Positions 45,228 through 56,865 of a stretch of DNA of 64,000 nt are shown piece by piece. The stretch's first letter is position 1, and each line of letters begins with the position of its first letter. The position numbers were made by a program, and so were the translations under genes. The notes under the pieces are model-generated. The model made no database searches. It was given only the letters and a program-made list of their open reading frames with translations, and was not told the DNA's origin. The DNA lies in the NCBI RefSeq assembly GCF_000149955.1, contig NC_030988.1, positions 4,416,380 to 4,480,379 of the forward strand, read 5' to 3'. This stretch comes from Fusarium oxysporum f. sp. lycopersici 4287. Lineage: Eukaryota; Ascomycota; Sordariomycetes; Hypocreales; Nectriaceae.

Positions 45228-46903
45228 ATGGAGTCTCTACCCTGCAGTTCGATGTCGCGATCCCCGCCCAAAGACCATGCTGAGGTTCATCTAACCATCC
45301 TTGATGACGGCGAATTATCGCAGGCTTTAAGCACGGGCGCTGCAGCTCCGCTAACACTTATAAGAAGAACTGCAGTAGTATTCCAGCTTTGCGGGGTCAA
45401 TTTCGCCACGAGCGCATCCAGCGGTCTCATAGTCATTAGACTTCCCCAACTGACCTCAGATCTCAATATACCGCAGTCGCTCGCTTTCTGGCCGTCATCA
45501 GTTCAAGGACTAGCCACAGCTTCGGCACTGCTACTCTCAGGTGCCGTCGCTGATGTCTTGGGGCCCCGATCCGTTAATCTTTCGGGGTGCATACTCAACG
45601 GCGTGTTTATGTTATCCTGTGGATTTATCAAGAGCATTCAGCAGTTGATTACTATGAGGGCATTGCAGGGCGTTGCCATAGCGATGCATTTCTCCAGTTC
45701 TGTAGCTCTCGTAGCTGACACTCAGCCCCGTGGACAGAGCCGAAACATATCGTTCGCTTGCCTGGGTTTAAGTCAGCTGCTAGGCTTCACCTTTGGCCTT
45801 GTCGTCGGTGGCGTACTCGTGGATACTGTTGGATGGCGCTCGGGATGGTATCTTTATGGAGGCGTTACCCTGCTCCTGTCCGCCGTCGGCCTATGGTCAC
45901 TGCCAAAATCCGAGCCGCTCGGTTTCCGAAACATATTCGTTGATTTGATATACAGAGTCGATTGGATCGGAGCACTACTCGCCTCGGTGTCTATGGCCTC
46001 GATTTCCTATTTCTTAGCGTAAGTTGAGGTATTTCTAATTGTAACCAAAATGGTACTAACCAGATCAAGGGTTATCAGCACGGACGTCCATCGTATCAAA
46101 GAGACCGGGACTGTTACACTCCTATGCTTCAGCTTGGCGACCCTGCCACTGTTTGTTGGTTGGATGCATTACCGAGTCAAAAGAAGCATGCCGGCTCTAA
46201 TACCTAATTGCTTCTGGAGCAACTCTGCGTTTACTACCATATGTATTGCTATAGCTTTATCGTTTGCAGTGCTGAATTCTGTTGATATTCTTACAAGTCT
46301 CTAGTAGGTGAACGGTCAGAACGTTTTGAATGAATGTTTTACTGACTATACGCCCACAGCTTTCAAGAGATCCAATATTTGTCGGCTGTCGACGCCGGAA
46401 TCCGCATCCTTCCCAGTACCGTCGTCGGACTAGGCCTCAATCTGATGACCGGCCTCATCGTGCATAAAATACCTGCTGTCTGGCTTGTAGCGGTCTCATC
46501 TCTACTTTCCTCGGGGTCGCCGCTTCTTATGGCCGTGATCAATCCCAGTTGGTCCTATTGGGTCGGTGCCTTCTTCGCACAAATCCTTCTGCCATTTTCT
46601 ATCGATGTGCTCTTCACCGTCGGACTCATTATCGTTACTGAGGTTTTCCCTGAGAAGAATCAATCCGTTGCTGGTGCTGTCTTCAACACGGCCGCGCAGT
46701 TTGGGAACGCTCTGGGGTTGGCTATTGTGCAGGTAGTCTCCGCAGCGGTAACAAACCAAAAGATCAACCCAAAGTCCCCCGAGGCTCTCTTGGAAGGTTA
46801 CCGCGCATCCTTTTGGACTCTCTTTTCCCTAATGCTTGTTTGCGTGCTTGTGGCAGCACTTGGGCTACGGGGAGCGGGTAAGGTAGGGTCGAAGCGTGAT
46901 TGA
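45228..46903 (+). CDS. MFS transporter, 14-TM DHA2-like, 524 aa
   Basis: Three exons (45228-46018, 46064-46303, 46360-46903) with introns of 45 and 56 nt, GTAAGT and GTAGGT donors; both junctions keep the frame. I chose ATG 45228 (MESLPCSS) because the upstream open stretch lacks another ATG. After a hydrophilic N-terminus of about 45 residues, membrane helices include VVFQLCGVNFATSASSGLIV, FWPSSVQGLATASALLLSGA (motif A region AVADVLGPRS), LLGFTFGLVVGGVLVDTVGW (motif C-like), WIGALLASVSMASISYFLA and, near the end, FWTLFSLMLVCVLVAALGL. The build resembles fungal 14-helix drug/H+ antiporters related to aminotriazole-resistance proteins. Substrate unknown. Intact. Confidence 0.85.
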
Positions 46904-47806
46904 CAGGCCCTCGGATCTACTCCTCTCCATCCATGGGCCTTCTCATTCTACATATCTTGTATTTAAACCACTATGGAGTGATTAAATGATGAAAGGCTAT
47001 GATAGGTTGACGGATTTATGGAGTATGTTCGGAAGGCGAATGCGACAAGATGCGTTATGATCGTGAATGGATTTATGGCGAACAGGTTTTCAAGCAAGAT
47101 GTTAACTCGGGACAAGGAATACATGAAGTTAAACCACAGAGTTTGAAACCGCCAAATCGCTGTGAAGCGTCAGTTACAGAAACTGGCTAGCTCCGGAACC
47201 ACCACCTTGAGGATCTTGACGAGGGCAAACTCCACCCCGGCTGAACTACCGTTTCCAAATCTAATGATGACGATAATTTGTTGTTTATTAACTTCTCGGA
47301 CTTCTTCTCAGCAGCCAAAAATGAGATCTATGCTAACAGTGACCAAAGAATATGTTTGAGGAGAGCGTTCACGTCCCAGTAAATAAACCCTTGTTTAAAG
47401 CCATGATAATTCTCTACGGAAGATTTCACTATAGATAGGTATTATTTCTTAAAGAACTAGGCATTATTTAGTGCTCGACCTCTTCCATATGGCTTTCTGT
47501 CGTCAATGGTGGCTCATTACCCGCCAGCCTTGATAGGCGTCTTCTAGAAAGGACCAGGTAAGGGCGTGTGGCATTTAGATCTTGGCCTCTTATGAACACG
47601 TCACGGCTCTATAGCTCTGCCTCTCACAATGCTACGTCGTGGATTGCGGAGAGAGATTCCTGGTTACTTTGAGGAGAGGCATTTAGTAAGAAATATGTGT
47701 ACTAGTATCTCTCGCTATAAATAACAGAAAGTTGCCATCATTTTCCGCCCATTTTCTCTTCTCTCCCATCTTCTCCATTTTCCAGCATCTCCTTTCAGAC
47801 CAACGG
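46904..47806. other. intergenic
   Basis: No feature recognised; pyrimidine-rich stretch at 47745-47790. Confidence 0.3.
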
Positions 47807-48124
47807 ATGCCGATGAAAGTCATCCAGAAACTCCTTCATCACCTTATCATGCGAAGAATCACTAAAGTCTCCCCCGCTACTACCGTGCCATTTGCGCAAT
47901 GCAATGTTCGGCACTGTAGCAAGACCAAAGAGAAGAAGAAGCTGCATCAGTCTGAGAGGAGGCTCTCCCGACGGGTACCCAAATTCACGAAGTGTGCTGA
48001 ACAGTCTATGAGCGAGGGATCATGGGTGGCTAGTTTACTGACACGACCGAGACCTCGCAGGAGGTGGTCTATGAGGTCGAAGAAAAGTTCAAATATACGT
48101 GATTCCGGGGATATTGAAGCGTAG
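47807..48124 (+). CDS. hypothetical basic small protein, 105 aa
   Basis: An open frame from ATG 47807 encodes a strongly basic protein (KTKEKKKLHQSERRLSRR, RPRPRRRWSMRSKK). It is preceded by a CT-rich tract of the kind found upstream of fungal genes. No domain recognised. Confidence 0.25.
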   Translation: MPMKVIQKLLHHLIMRRITKVSPATTVPFAQCNVRHCSKTKEKKKLHQSERRLSRRVPKFTKCAEQSMSEGSWVASLLTRPRPRRRWSMRSKKSSNIRDSGDIEA

Positions 48125-49274
48125 TTCTAATAGTTGTACAGAGAAGTGCGGTAGCTCGCTCAAGGTCAAGAACTGTTCCACTTTCCCCCCGACGTGGAAA
48201 CGGGTCCCCCGACAATGACGACGACGCTGATTTGCCAAGCATTGAGGATATCTACAGGGGGATTCAACTGAACCGAAATAAGAAGCGGCTAGCTAGTAGT
48301 GACTAGTGAAACAGAGGGAATAGGCATGTGCTTCTCAGGATTTAACGGTATTCCTATGAGAGTTGGCTGTTGTAACTTGGTCATAGGAGTAACGTAACAA
48401 CGGACTATTTTGCAATCCTGCAGTTTCTTCCATATATTTTCATATGCTTTACTATGAACATCTATGATTTCCTTGCTTCTTTGCAGTCCTTGGAGCCAGC
48501 ATTCAAGACAGAACTACGTGGTAGTGGCATACATAAGATGATATATAATTCAATCGTCCCGAACTTCTTGGGACATATCATAGAGATCGAATTGAAACTT
48601 TCTTTATTGGCAGCTGTGCAGCAGGAGTGATTAAACGCTACGCTTCGTACGATAATTTCCTAGCAAGATCTGACCGAGATGTTGAAAGCCCTGGTCTGCT
48701 ACCCCTCTGGTGTTCAATAAGACACTTCAATCGACAGCATGTCAGTACGAATGTCCTGTGCGCTGCCGGCACAAGCAAGTGGCCCGTATCGTATCGCGCA
48801 GCCACGTTGATGGCCAACACCTTCCATAAACAGCAAAGGTTGAAGGCAATGCTCGGCAGCCTTCCAGAAGGCTGTTCACATGTCCAGTCTCGGTTGTGTT
48901 GATCTTGAACGAGCAGTAGGCCATAAATATCTCTTCCAATATTGTTCACGCCACTCTCGTAAGTCAGCCTTTTTTACGATATTGTGGGCTTCAGCATGAG
49001 GTCTTTGTGTCGGACGGCAAACCTATAATTCGTCTTGGCTTTATCATAACAGCCAAGAAAGATGTGCAGATAAGGAACCGCTCAATTCGACTTCTGGAGC
49101 AGCTACACGTGCTAACATGGGTGAAATCGGCCATAGCTCTGTAGCATATAACTGCCAGATCATCTATATTGTTGAAACGGACGTGAACTCTTGAGGCATT
49201 CGTTTGGCCTATATCTGCCTCTCCATAGCAATGCTCCCGGTTTCTTCAATCTCCAGCTCTCCCGATATCACCGC
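48125..49274. other. intergenic
   Basis: Overlapping short frames on both strands near 48630-48950 without recognised motifs. Confidence 0.3.
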
Positions 49275-50142
49275 ATGCAAGAAATAAGAATGCGAGCGCA
49301 TTTGAAATCATTCTCCCAGTCAGGAAAGAGCATACACAAGTTTCCCCAGGTGAGTGATCTTCTGGTCATTCATCGACAATCAAGCAACCCCGGGTCAGAT
49401 CCTTGTCGAAGTCACAGCTGCTAACATCTGCCAGCCACTTTCAGTGATCCACAAGGCCAAAGCGATGCAGCTCCTGACCGCTAATGACGATCTCGCTCAA
49501 CTGACAGGTGGGAGACCCCTCGATGACATTTCCAAGATGCCATCAGACGATCGCCGCGCTGTACTCTGTAAGTACTTGGTGAAGGAGGATCCAGTCGTGG
49601 TACAAGAACCTATTGCTTGGTCAGATGAGGAGAGTATTGGAAGGTTTCTTCTTCTAAAAAGATTCCTCAATAACGATGAGTCTCGACGGCATCTTCTTCT
49701 AGAAGCTCGAAGGGTGTTTTATGAGGAGAACTCATTCATAATCTCTTTGAGCGGATTCTCTCGCTTCTTAGATGATATTCTTGGCGATTGGGAAGATGCT
49801 GTTGCGGTCGAAATGCTAGTGCGCGACCTCACGATCAAGGTGGAAAGGCAGGACTGTCAATGCGGACAATTGATGGAATACATCCAGCGCCTCTCTTATT
49901 TTGCCAAGATGCCACAACTTCAAAAGTTTACGATTGAATGGTATACTCCGCCGAAAAATGTGGACGACGGTTTGCCTTACGACTGGAGTACGCTTTCTAG
50001 CAGTAACAGTAGTAAAGGAACCTGCTTACACAGCGTCACGGACGATGATAGTACTTACGAGGACGGAGGTTCTAATGAGACTTTGAGATGGGAGACTTCG
50101 GACGACGATATCTGGAGCCTGGATGAAGATGTGCACGGATGA
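49275..50142 (+). CDS. hypothetical protein, 260 aa, two exons
   Basis: Exon 1 (49275-49349) and exon 2 (49435-50142) are joined over an 85-nt intron with GTGAGT donor, GCTAAC branch and CTGCCAG acceptor, phase 0. The centre (HLLLEARRVFYEENSFIISL) resembles the segment seen in many fungal proteins of the 2EXR/F-box-like group, where a folded N-terminal part precedes a 'R..FYE.N.F' strand. The C-terminus is very acidic (TDDDSTYEDG, TSDDDIWSLDED). No signal peptide or membrane helix. Function unknown. Confidence 0.5.
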
Positions 50143-50426
50143 GCTGCCATAGAAGACATTTGGATCAGGAGGTGGATGCATGTGATCATCAAGTGTATGA
50201 GACAATTTCATAGTGCAAATAGCCGGGAGCTGTCGGCTTTGTCATTTGGCCGCCATACTCTACTGCGGTATGTCAATTCATATACATACGACAAATCGTT
50301 TGTTTTGTTGGTATTATTAGTAAAAGTCTCTTGTATTCATACCTCGTACCCCCTTCTTTAGTCTGAGGACTTCTAAGCTTTTACATTACGGTCATGACAG
50401 CTGACAGGTTGCTATATCGGTCTATT

Positions 50427-51895
50427 CTATGGACGCCATTGGTCATGTCGAAAACTATTGTTTGGGTCATGTCTCACATGATTATCGGAATTATTAACAA
50501 AACTTTCTGAAAGGAAGAAGTCTGTGTGAATAAGAATCGTGTCGCGGTTATTCTGAGTGGTGTCTTGTTTCGTCCCTCTTTCGACTCTACCACCATGTTG
50601 CAAAGGTTTATCATTCGCATAGTCAAGCTTCGATGAGACACATCTGGATCTCATCGCCGTCAATAATGGCCAAATGGTTGGCAAACACCCGGCCACAATT
50701 CCTAGAGTTGCCTCTATGACCGTCCATTTCGCGACATCTCTGTATACCAGTGAGTGAACAATCCTGAGATAACGCAACTGAATATAGATCTTACACTGTC
50801 TCGTAAAGAAAGTCTTCAGTAAGATCCAGCATCTTGATATAGGGAATGCGTACGATCATTGCCGCGCCCGCTCTGGCATATCCATGTATTGTCAGTCATG
50901 TAATGGACTTTGAATTTACACCAATATGGCTCCTCCTGTCCTCGAACATAGCCCCATGAGTAATCTCATCGTTGCCAATCGGCTAGACGAGTCTGCGGGG
51001 AGAGCTGCCCGAACATCCGAGCTCTTAACGGCTCAACACCAGTGATGCTTCCGACGTAAAGAAAATTGAAAATGTAAAACAACACTTACAGTACGCCTAG
51101 GCTCGTCAGAGCATGGATTGCAGCTTTGGTTTGCCACGGCAACCATGATTTCCATAAGCTCATAATGGGCACTACTAGAGCCAAGGTCCAATCGCTAAGG
51201 GCCAAAACAACACTAAGAACTATACCAGCAATGGGTACGATACTTTTTGAACATGTGCCAGGTCTGACGGGATGCTTGAATTGCTCCCAGTAATAGCCAA
51301 CTGGGGAGCATTGGAAAATGCTGGTCAAGAAAAACACAATCGACGTAGCCCAGACGCAGACAAGGCAGACGATCAAAGATATTCTCAGGATGGGCTTATT
51401 GACGATTGCCCCTTTTGATGGTTCGCCGATGTAAAGGCGATGGAGATACAGGACTACCGATGTTTTGGTGAAGCATGAAAGTACGGCATATATTAGTTCT
51501 CCGAAATACCATGTTTGGAAGCCTTTGACAATCTCTACCCCGCTAATGTCGTCCGCATGTTGTCCAATTCCGCCATCCACTATGCCGCGTACTATGATGA
51601 TAACCTGGGCAGTATAGAGGAACTGATAAAGGGTCCACAGTTAGTGTCATTTTTCCATTATTCGGGGACAGGAAACCTAAGTAAAGAGCTAATAGTGCAG
51701 CTATACGCGGTACACCTGTCATATTTAATGTGAGCTTACCACAGATATATACATCAACTTGTCGTATATTACATGCTCTTTCATAATAACAGATTGTGCC
51801 CAGAACCGCAGAAATACCGAGATGTAGACAAGTATGGTACCGCAGATCTGGATAATGAAGAGCTCGAGGGCTTTCTCACTTGTATTCCAAGCCAT
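50427..51895 (-). CDS. PTH11-like rhodopsin-fold membrane protein, 353 aa
   Basis: Four exons (51895-51740, 51604-51090, 50872-50795, 50739-50427) with introns of 135, 217 and 55 nt keep one frame. Membrane helices include LFIIQICGTILVYISVFLRF, MYISVVIIIVRGIV across a junction, IYAVLSCFTKTSVVLYLHRL, ISLIVCLVCVWATSIVFFLT, IVPIAGIVLSVVLALSDWTL and IHALTSLGVLAGAAMIVRI. FTKTSVVLYLHRLY, the Cys of FQCSPVGYYW, and DWTLALVVPIMSLW followed by VAKWTVIEATLGIVAGCLPT are hallmarks of the fungal rhodopsin domain (PTH11-like group). A CFEM domain is absent. The tail is hydrophilic. Such proteins are putative surface sensors. Confidence 0.8.
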
Positions 51896-52900
51896 CCTAT
51901 TGTTGGGGATAGATAGCGGCTGTACACGCTTCAAAGAATATCAAGGGCTATCCAGCTATCCAGCAGTCACACCGCAGTTGGGGAGAGAAAATCAAAATCC
52001 TTCTGTACTACACTTGTGGTCTAGTAGTGTAGGGGTGGAGTGCTATAAGAGTGAAGTCTGATAATAAGACTCTTACCAGGCAGGCTTATTCTTCTGCCGA
52101 TTTGCGCCTCGTCGTGATCTTATAAATCTTTGGACAGTCACGTCAAATATCGGACGATGCACCCTTCAAATTTAAGCTTTTTCTCAGAAGAATACGGGCC
52201 AAATTGGGCCAGTTTTTCATATCCAATGTTTCCAATGTTTCATGTGTTACCATGTGAGTTTTTGGCCCCTTTCTCCTAGCCACTATAGGATCAAGCTTTG
52301 CCGAATCATATTGACCTAGTCATCATGGCATTGTAGCTATCAACATCGTCAACTTGAATCGAGTTGCCAACTTTGTCTGTAGCTAGAAAAAGGACAAAGG
52401 CAAGATAGAGAAGAGGGCAAGGAAGGGCCAGCACGCGTCGTCAGAAGAGGTGAAGAGGCTGCCAGCGACGCGACTAGCGAAGTGGGGCGAAGTGGAGAAA
52501 ATAGTAGGAAGCTACTTTCTACTTGGCAGGCACCGAAATGATGATGAGGGGTACTTCACTAACTGGTTGTATGAACGAAGCTTCTCATTGGACAGACTCA
52601 AAGACACTCTCGGGATAGGCTGCCGGGCGGGTCCCAAAAAATTCAGAAGATGGTGACAAAAGTATATAAGCAGGTTATCACTAAAAGTGAGAGTATTGGT
52701 GACCGAGTATTCATATCGGTATCCTCTCACCGAGAGCTTGGAATCCCGATTCTATTGGGACCCGCCTGGCTGCAAAGGGACATTAACGGAGCAAGATCGC
52801 TTTTCAGGCTTGGCGACCTCGGGACTACAGGGCTCAGGCGTGGAGATTGGCGTCATAGATTGGAAGAGTTAACTACCCTAGACCATCTCGGAGTATTTGT
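51896..52900. other. intergenic, possible old repeat
   Basis: An open frame at 52450-52656 has no recognised domain. The last 20 bases are the target site of the following insertion. Confidence 0.3.
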
Positions 52901-52916
52901 TAGTTTTTTGCTAACA

Positions 52917-54202
52917 ACTCTCTCCTGTAAAATTTTTTCCTTGGCACCCGCTGTTAGCGTTCTGCTAGGGCAGATAATTTTTACAGGCCAAAATGGCAAC
53001 AAAAGCAGCTGCGGGACTAGCGGGACCCTAACAGCTGCTGGAAGAAAGGGATTCAGAGAGTTGACCTTTCTTCGTGACAAGTGTTTTCAACAGCACTGAG
53101 CTTCGCGAGCTCTTGACATCGCCTCCGGGCACCATTTCATTTGTCTTATCTACGACTTCTTCTCACCTCGACATTTCGGCTTCGCGAGCCTGCGACATTC
53201 CGGCCTCTGTGCCCCTCGACTTCCCGTAACACCGACTTCTGCAGCTTCGGCTGCCCAGACGACATTCGCAGCATCTTGCTGCTTGGCATTGAGGGTCATC
53301 GCACCCTCACTCTCACTCTCACCTTCGCCTGCAGTTTAACGCTGCCTCGACCGACTACAGCAGCTTTAGCTGCCCGAACAACAAAAACAGCCTTCGGCTG
53401 CTCGACTTTCTGGGCCCTCTGGTGCCCTCGACCTTGACGCACGGACCCCACATGGTTCGTTGCCCTTTTTGCAGCTCGGAAGCTGCTTGACCGATCTCTG
53501 CAGTCGCGTACTGCCCAGAGACCTTCTTCTTCTTTGCGGCCTCGGCTGCTGCCTGGAACACCACCAGGCTTTGACAATCTGTCTCACTGGCTGAGACCTC
53601 TAGACCAAACCGTTGGGTCGAAACGGTACAGAGCTTACCTGGAGACCGTGGAACGAGGCGACTGCCTTGTCTACAGAGCAGCGTTCTAGCCGCCTTGGGT
53701 TTTTCCCTGCGAGGGGTTTCCCCAAGGATGTACGGTCCTAGGTTGCAGCTACTGGTGATCTTAGGGGATCATGGACTTCCTGCCTCAGGGTATGGAAAGC
53801 TACTTGATCTATCTGTGCAAGAGAATTCTAGGCTGGAGAGGAATAGATCCCGCTGACGGGATGACCTCTTGAAAGTAAATGCGCCTTTGTGCCGATGATA
53901 TGCTGGATGAACTAGATGGAATAGCAGTTGCATGCGACTTTGCCAGGACCACCTGCTTTGACGTCCAAGACGATGTGCTTGAAACTACCGTAGGGCTGGC
54001 TACGAGTAGGGCAGGTGCCACTTGGGGGAAAGGGCGTCCGGCGCTCTCCGTTGATGCAAGTGGACATTGCGGGTGTTCCAGGTAGATTCGGATGCGACAG
54101 TAATTGTAGATAGTTTAGCTCAGCACGTCCTGTGCTCCCCTAGGAGACTTTTCGGGGCCAATGGCCCCCCGGACGAAAAATATACATACATACATACATA
54201 CA
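52917..54202 (+). mobile_element. non-autonomous LINE-related insertion with 16-bp TSD
   Basis: The target duplication TAGTTTTTTGCTAACA occurs at 52901-52916 and again at 54203-54218. The right end (about 54118-54202) reads CAGCACGTCCTGTGCTC, then CGGGGCCAATGGCCCCCCGG and ACGAAAAATATA followed by (CATA)n. It matches the 3' end of the LINE at 9577-9660. No reverse transcriptase or endonuclease coding lies in the 1286 bp between. It is thus a LINE 3' end with an unrelated or 5' UTR-derived body, mobilised in trans. The TSD is perfect, so the insertion is young. Confidence 0.8.
52962..53790 (+). repeat. array of short perfect hairpins
   Basis: Perfect-stem hairpins lie in succession: CTGC/GCAG at 52962, GCCA/TGGC at 52987, AGCAGCTG/CAGCTGCT at 53004-53039 and GAGCT/AGCTC at 53098. 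Then GGCT/AGCC at 53178, GCAGC-TTCG-GCTGC at 53241, GCAGCA/TGCTGC at 53268, GCAGCT/AGCTGC at 53360 and CAGCC/GGCTG at 53388. Then GCAGCT/AGCTGC at 53471, GCAGT/ACTGC at 53500, GTCTCA/TGAGAC at 53581, ACCGTT/AACGGT at 53609, CCTTGGG/CCCAAGG enclosing CCCT/AGGG at 53693-53727, and CCTG/CAGG at 53779. Three hairpin pairs (53241+53268, 53360+53388, 53471+53500) recur with spacing 27-29 and period about 111-120. Confidence 0.7.
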
Positions 54203-54218
54203 TAGTTTTTTGCTAACA

Positions 54219-55555
54219 TAATCTTGATCTTGCCATTTTCGGTCCCGAGCGGATTGCAACCTCAGCCGCACTGACGCGATGAGACCAGCGAGGCAGGTTA
54301 GGACTGAGGGATAATTGATATAATTTATTTTTCAGATTCGTGGGATTGATGACATGAGACATTGAATGCATGTTAGATTTATTTATGCTGCGCGACTGAA
54401 ATTGTAGTAAAATTCGTCATTTGGCTTGAATGCTGTGTCGTCGCACACAAAGCCTTGTGTTGCTGTTTTTCTTGCCAAACCTGCCAACTAACTCCATCGC
54501 TTCTCACCCCCAAAAATCACGCGATCACACTAAAACATTCCGATAACCAGGGATTTAAATTCTCACTACGGGAAATTAATCCAACTACCCGGTCAACAGA
54601 ACATGGATTAAAACTAAAAGAGCAATCAGATCATGATCTCCGGTAATCATCGAGCACCCATGTTCCATATCAAGACTTGCATTCATGTTTTAGTGTCTGT
54701 CTCAGTTTTTTGGGCATCTGCTCAGCCGCTGAACCAAGTAACGATTGAGTTAAGAGTACTGTAGCGCACACGTTCAAAAAATTCCAGTGGAACCGCGCTA
54801 ACAGCGGGGAGTGGAGACAGACAGGTAGCCTCATCGTAAGTGAGTAATGGCTCATCATGCAAAGATGGACTTAATTGTGCCATGTTGCCGGCTGGCTAGT
54901 ATCTCAGTCTACAGTCCCTATGCACATCATTATGCGACGTCTCTGCGACCGTCGAAAATTACCTCAAGCACTCATGCAGAACTTATACTGGCTGAAGTAA
55001 ACAGAAGACTGTTAAGAGACTACGCACTTTATACCCAAGAAGATGGCTAAAAATAGCGATTTTAGGTCAAACACAGACAGAGCAGAACAAGTCTGTAGTG
55101 GAATCCCCAACAACTGCGATGTCACCCCGCCACGAGTTAGAAGAATCGTATCGTAGGCATGGCGCCATAAAACTCAGGCACAGTGAGGTTCAACCGGAGC
55201 GACCTTGATCGATAGACGTATAGAGAAGAAAATCGGCCCGATCTTGACCAGAATTTCTGCTTTCTACGTACATGTTAAAAGAAAATACGCAGAAGAAACA
55301 ATCAATGATGGGAAATCGTCGTACTGCCAATAATGGGCGTTACTGTAAGCTGTCCAGCGTCTTGCATTGGCGGTCAATCCCAACATACCATGGTTTCTAA
55401 AGTCCTTTTTGCGATACCTATCGGGCTTAGCCAACATAAATCTAGAAGTGCTTTGACGATTTTATAGGATCGGTTGTCCCGATGTTGAAGTGTCACAGGA
55501 ACTAGATAATCCTACAAGTCAATTCGTCTTTTTGCGGGTTATCCTCGGCTCCTTC
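54219..55555. other. intergenic
   Basis: AT-rich 54310-54430, otherwise no gene recognised. The open frame of the next gene extends upstream to 55490 without an ATG, so its start or a first exon may lie here. Confidence 0.3.
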
Positions 55556-56572
55556 ATGGTAAGCAGGATGTTTGATTCATTCCATTGCTTCAGAAACCTT
55601 CCGGTAGAACTACAAATAGAGATTTGGAGCTCCGCCGTTCGTCCTGCAAAGGCAGGTGTACAAATCTTCAGCTTGAGCAGCGACCATAGAAGTCAACCAC
55701 ATGAAGACGACGATCCGGAAGCTCCTTGGGTTGGTTCCTATTACCTCACCGCTCCCAGGTGGGCTTTTGGCCCCAAGTCCAGTCGAGTCAATGGCTTCGA
55801 CGAAATCACAGCTTCATGGACTAAAAACAACCTTTCGACGTACCTGATCGACTCGGGTCTCTGGGGTGCCTGTAGGCAGTCACATTGTGTCATGAGAGAT
55901 ATACTCGGCCCCACCAAGCCCATAGCCATCCGGACGAAGGTGAGATGCGGCCGTTCGGATGTCGAGGTCGACGCCCCAGAGAGCGACTCTTCCCAGCAGC
56001 GCAGTATTATCGTGTCTCCAAGCCAGGACCTCTTTATTCTCCAACCAGATGACCCTGACATGTTCAGTCGGTTTTTGTTTGAAGATGTCATTCCGAACAA
56101 CACAGCCCGGGGCTTGCTACAGATACCGCACGTAGGCTGGCAATACCACCCATCATGGGCTTCTAGCCTTCACGAATCCTCCCGGATCAGAAGCCTTGAC
56201 TCCTTATGCTGTTACATTGTATGTGGTGCAAGATTTGGGGGACTGGAAACGCTATGGCTCATCAATTACCGCATTAAGCGAAAGCATTGGGTATCATCGA
56301 AAGAAGAATTTGACGGGCCGAAGCCCAAAGTCTTCGAAACAGACGAGTTTCGGCTCATAGAGGTGGAAATCGACGATAACTTCCATTCACCAGAACAATT
56401 GCCGTGGGACGAGGTCGTGGAAAGGGGTGATTCTTACACTCTGGACGATTTTGTTGCCTTTGTGAGACTGCTTCGGCAGTTAGTGACCCATACACTTCTG
56501 TCCACTCCAGCTCTACAAACTGCCAAACACGTCATGAGCATCAAGGTTCTAGCGTATGAAGATCTTCAATGA
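55556..56572 (+). CDS. 2EXR-domain protein, 338 aa
   Basis: The N-terminus FRNLPVELQIEIWSSAVRPA is the 2EXR signature (FxxLPxELQxxIWxxA) of a large fungal family of unknown function, expanded in Sordariomycetes. Further family features are an aromatic segment (WAFGPKSSRV), ACRQSHCVMRDIL (the 'C..SR.v' strand), and IIVSPSQDLFILQPDD, followed by LETLWLINYRIKRKH. An upstream open extension from 55490 lacks an ATG; I chose ATG 55556, and ATG 55568 is an alternative. There is no intron, signal peptide or membrane helix. A regulatory or incompatibility-linked role has been suggested for relatives but is not shown here. Confidence 0.65.
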   Translation: MVSRMFDSFHCFRNLPVELQIEIWSSAVRPAKAGVQIFSLSSDHRSQPHEDDDPEAPWVGSYYLTAPRWAFGPKSSRVNGFDEITASWTKNNLSTYLIDSGLWGACRQSHCVMRDILGPTKPIAIRTKVRCGRSDVEVDAPESDSSQQRSIIVSPSQDLFILQPDDPDMFSRFLFEDVIPNNTARGLLQIPHVGWQYHPSWASSLHESSRIRSLDSLCCYIVCGARFGGLETLWLINYRIKRKHWVSSKEEFDGPKPKVFETDEFRLIEVEIDDNFHSPEQLPWDEVVERGDSYTLDDFVAFVRLLRQLVTHTLLSTPALQTAKHVMSIKVLAYEDLQ

Positions 56573-56865
56573 TTGATCGGCATAATGTGAAGGATGGATC
56601 TCCTGAGCTTTGTGGGCGATATGGTAGTTCATGCCTTTGCTTTCGAAGTTTAGTCCGCTATCCCGGCTTATATTTAAAAGGACATGAAGTTACATGTAGT
56701 TATGAACCCTGTATGGTAGTAAATCAAGGACATGCCTGCATGAGCTCACACAATGCATGCACCGTGACATCCAATCCATCCGGTATTGGATCACGGTATG
56801 GCGCCTGAAGCTTAAATGTAATATGTATCAAATGAAATTATCTAGGTGTATTTGCTCAGAACAAT
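56573..56865. other. intergenic between convergent genes
   Basis: Short 3' region, nothing recognised. Confidence 0.3.

Noticed and set aside
53296..53587. Several overlapping open frames on the minus strand
   Set aside because: They lie in the hairpin array; low-complexity Arg/Ala/Val composition and competing frames indicate chance openness.
55490..55555. N-terminal extension of the 2EXR protein
   Set aside because: The open stretch begins with GTG and has no ATG; it may be 5' UTR or part of an unseen exon.
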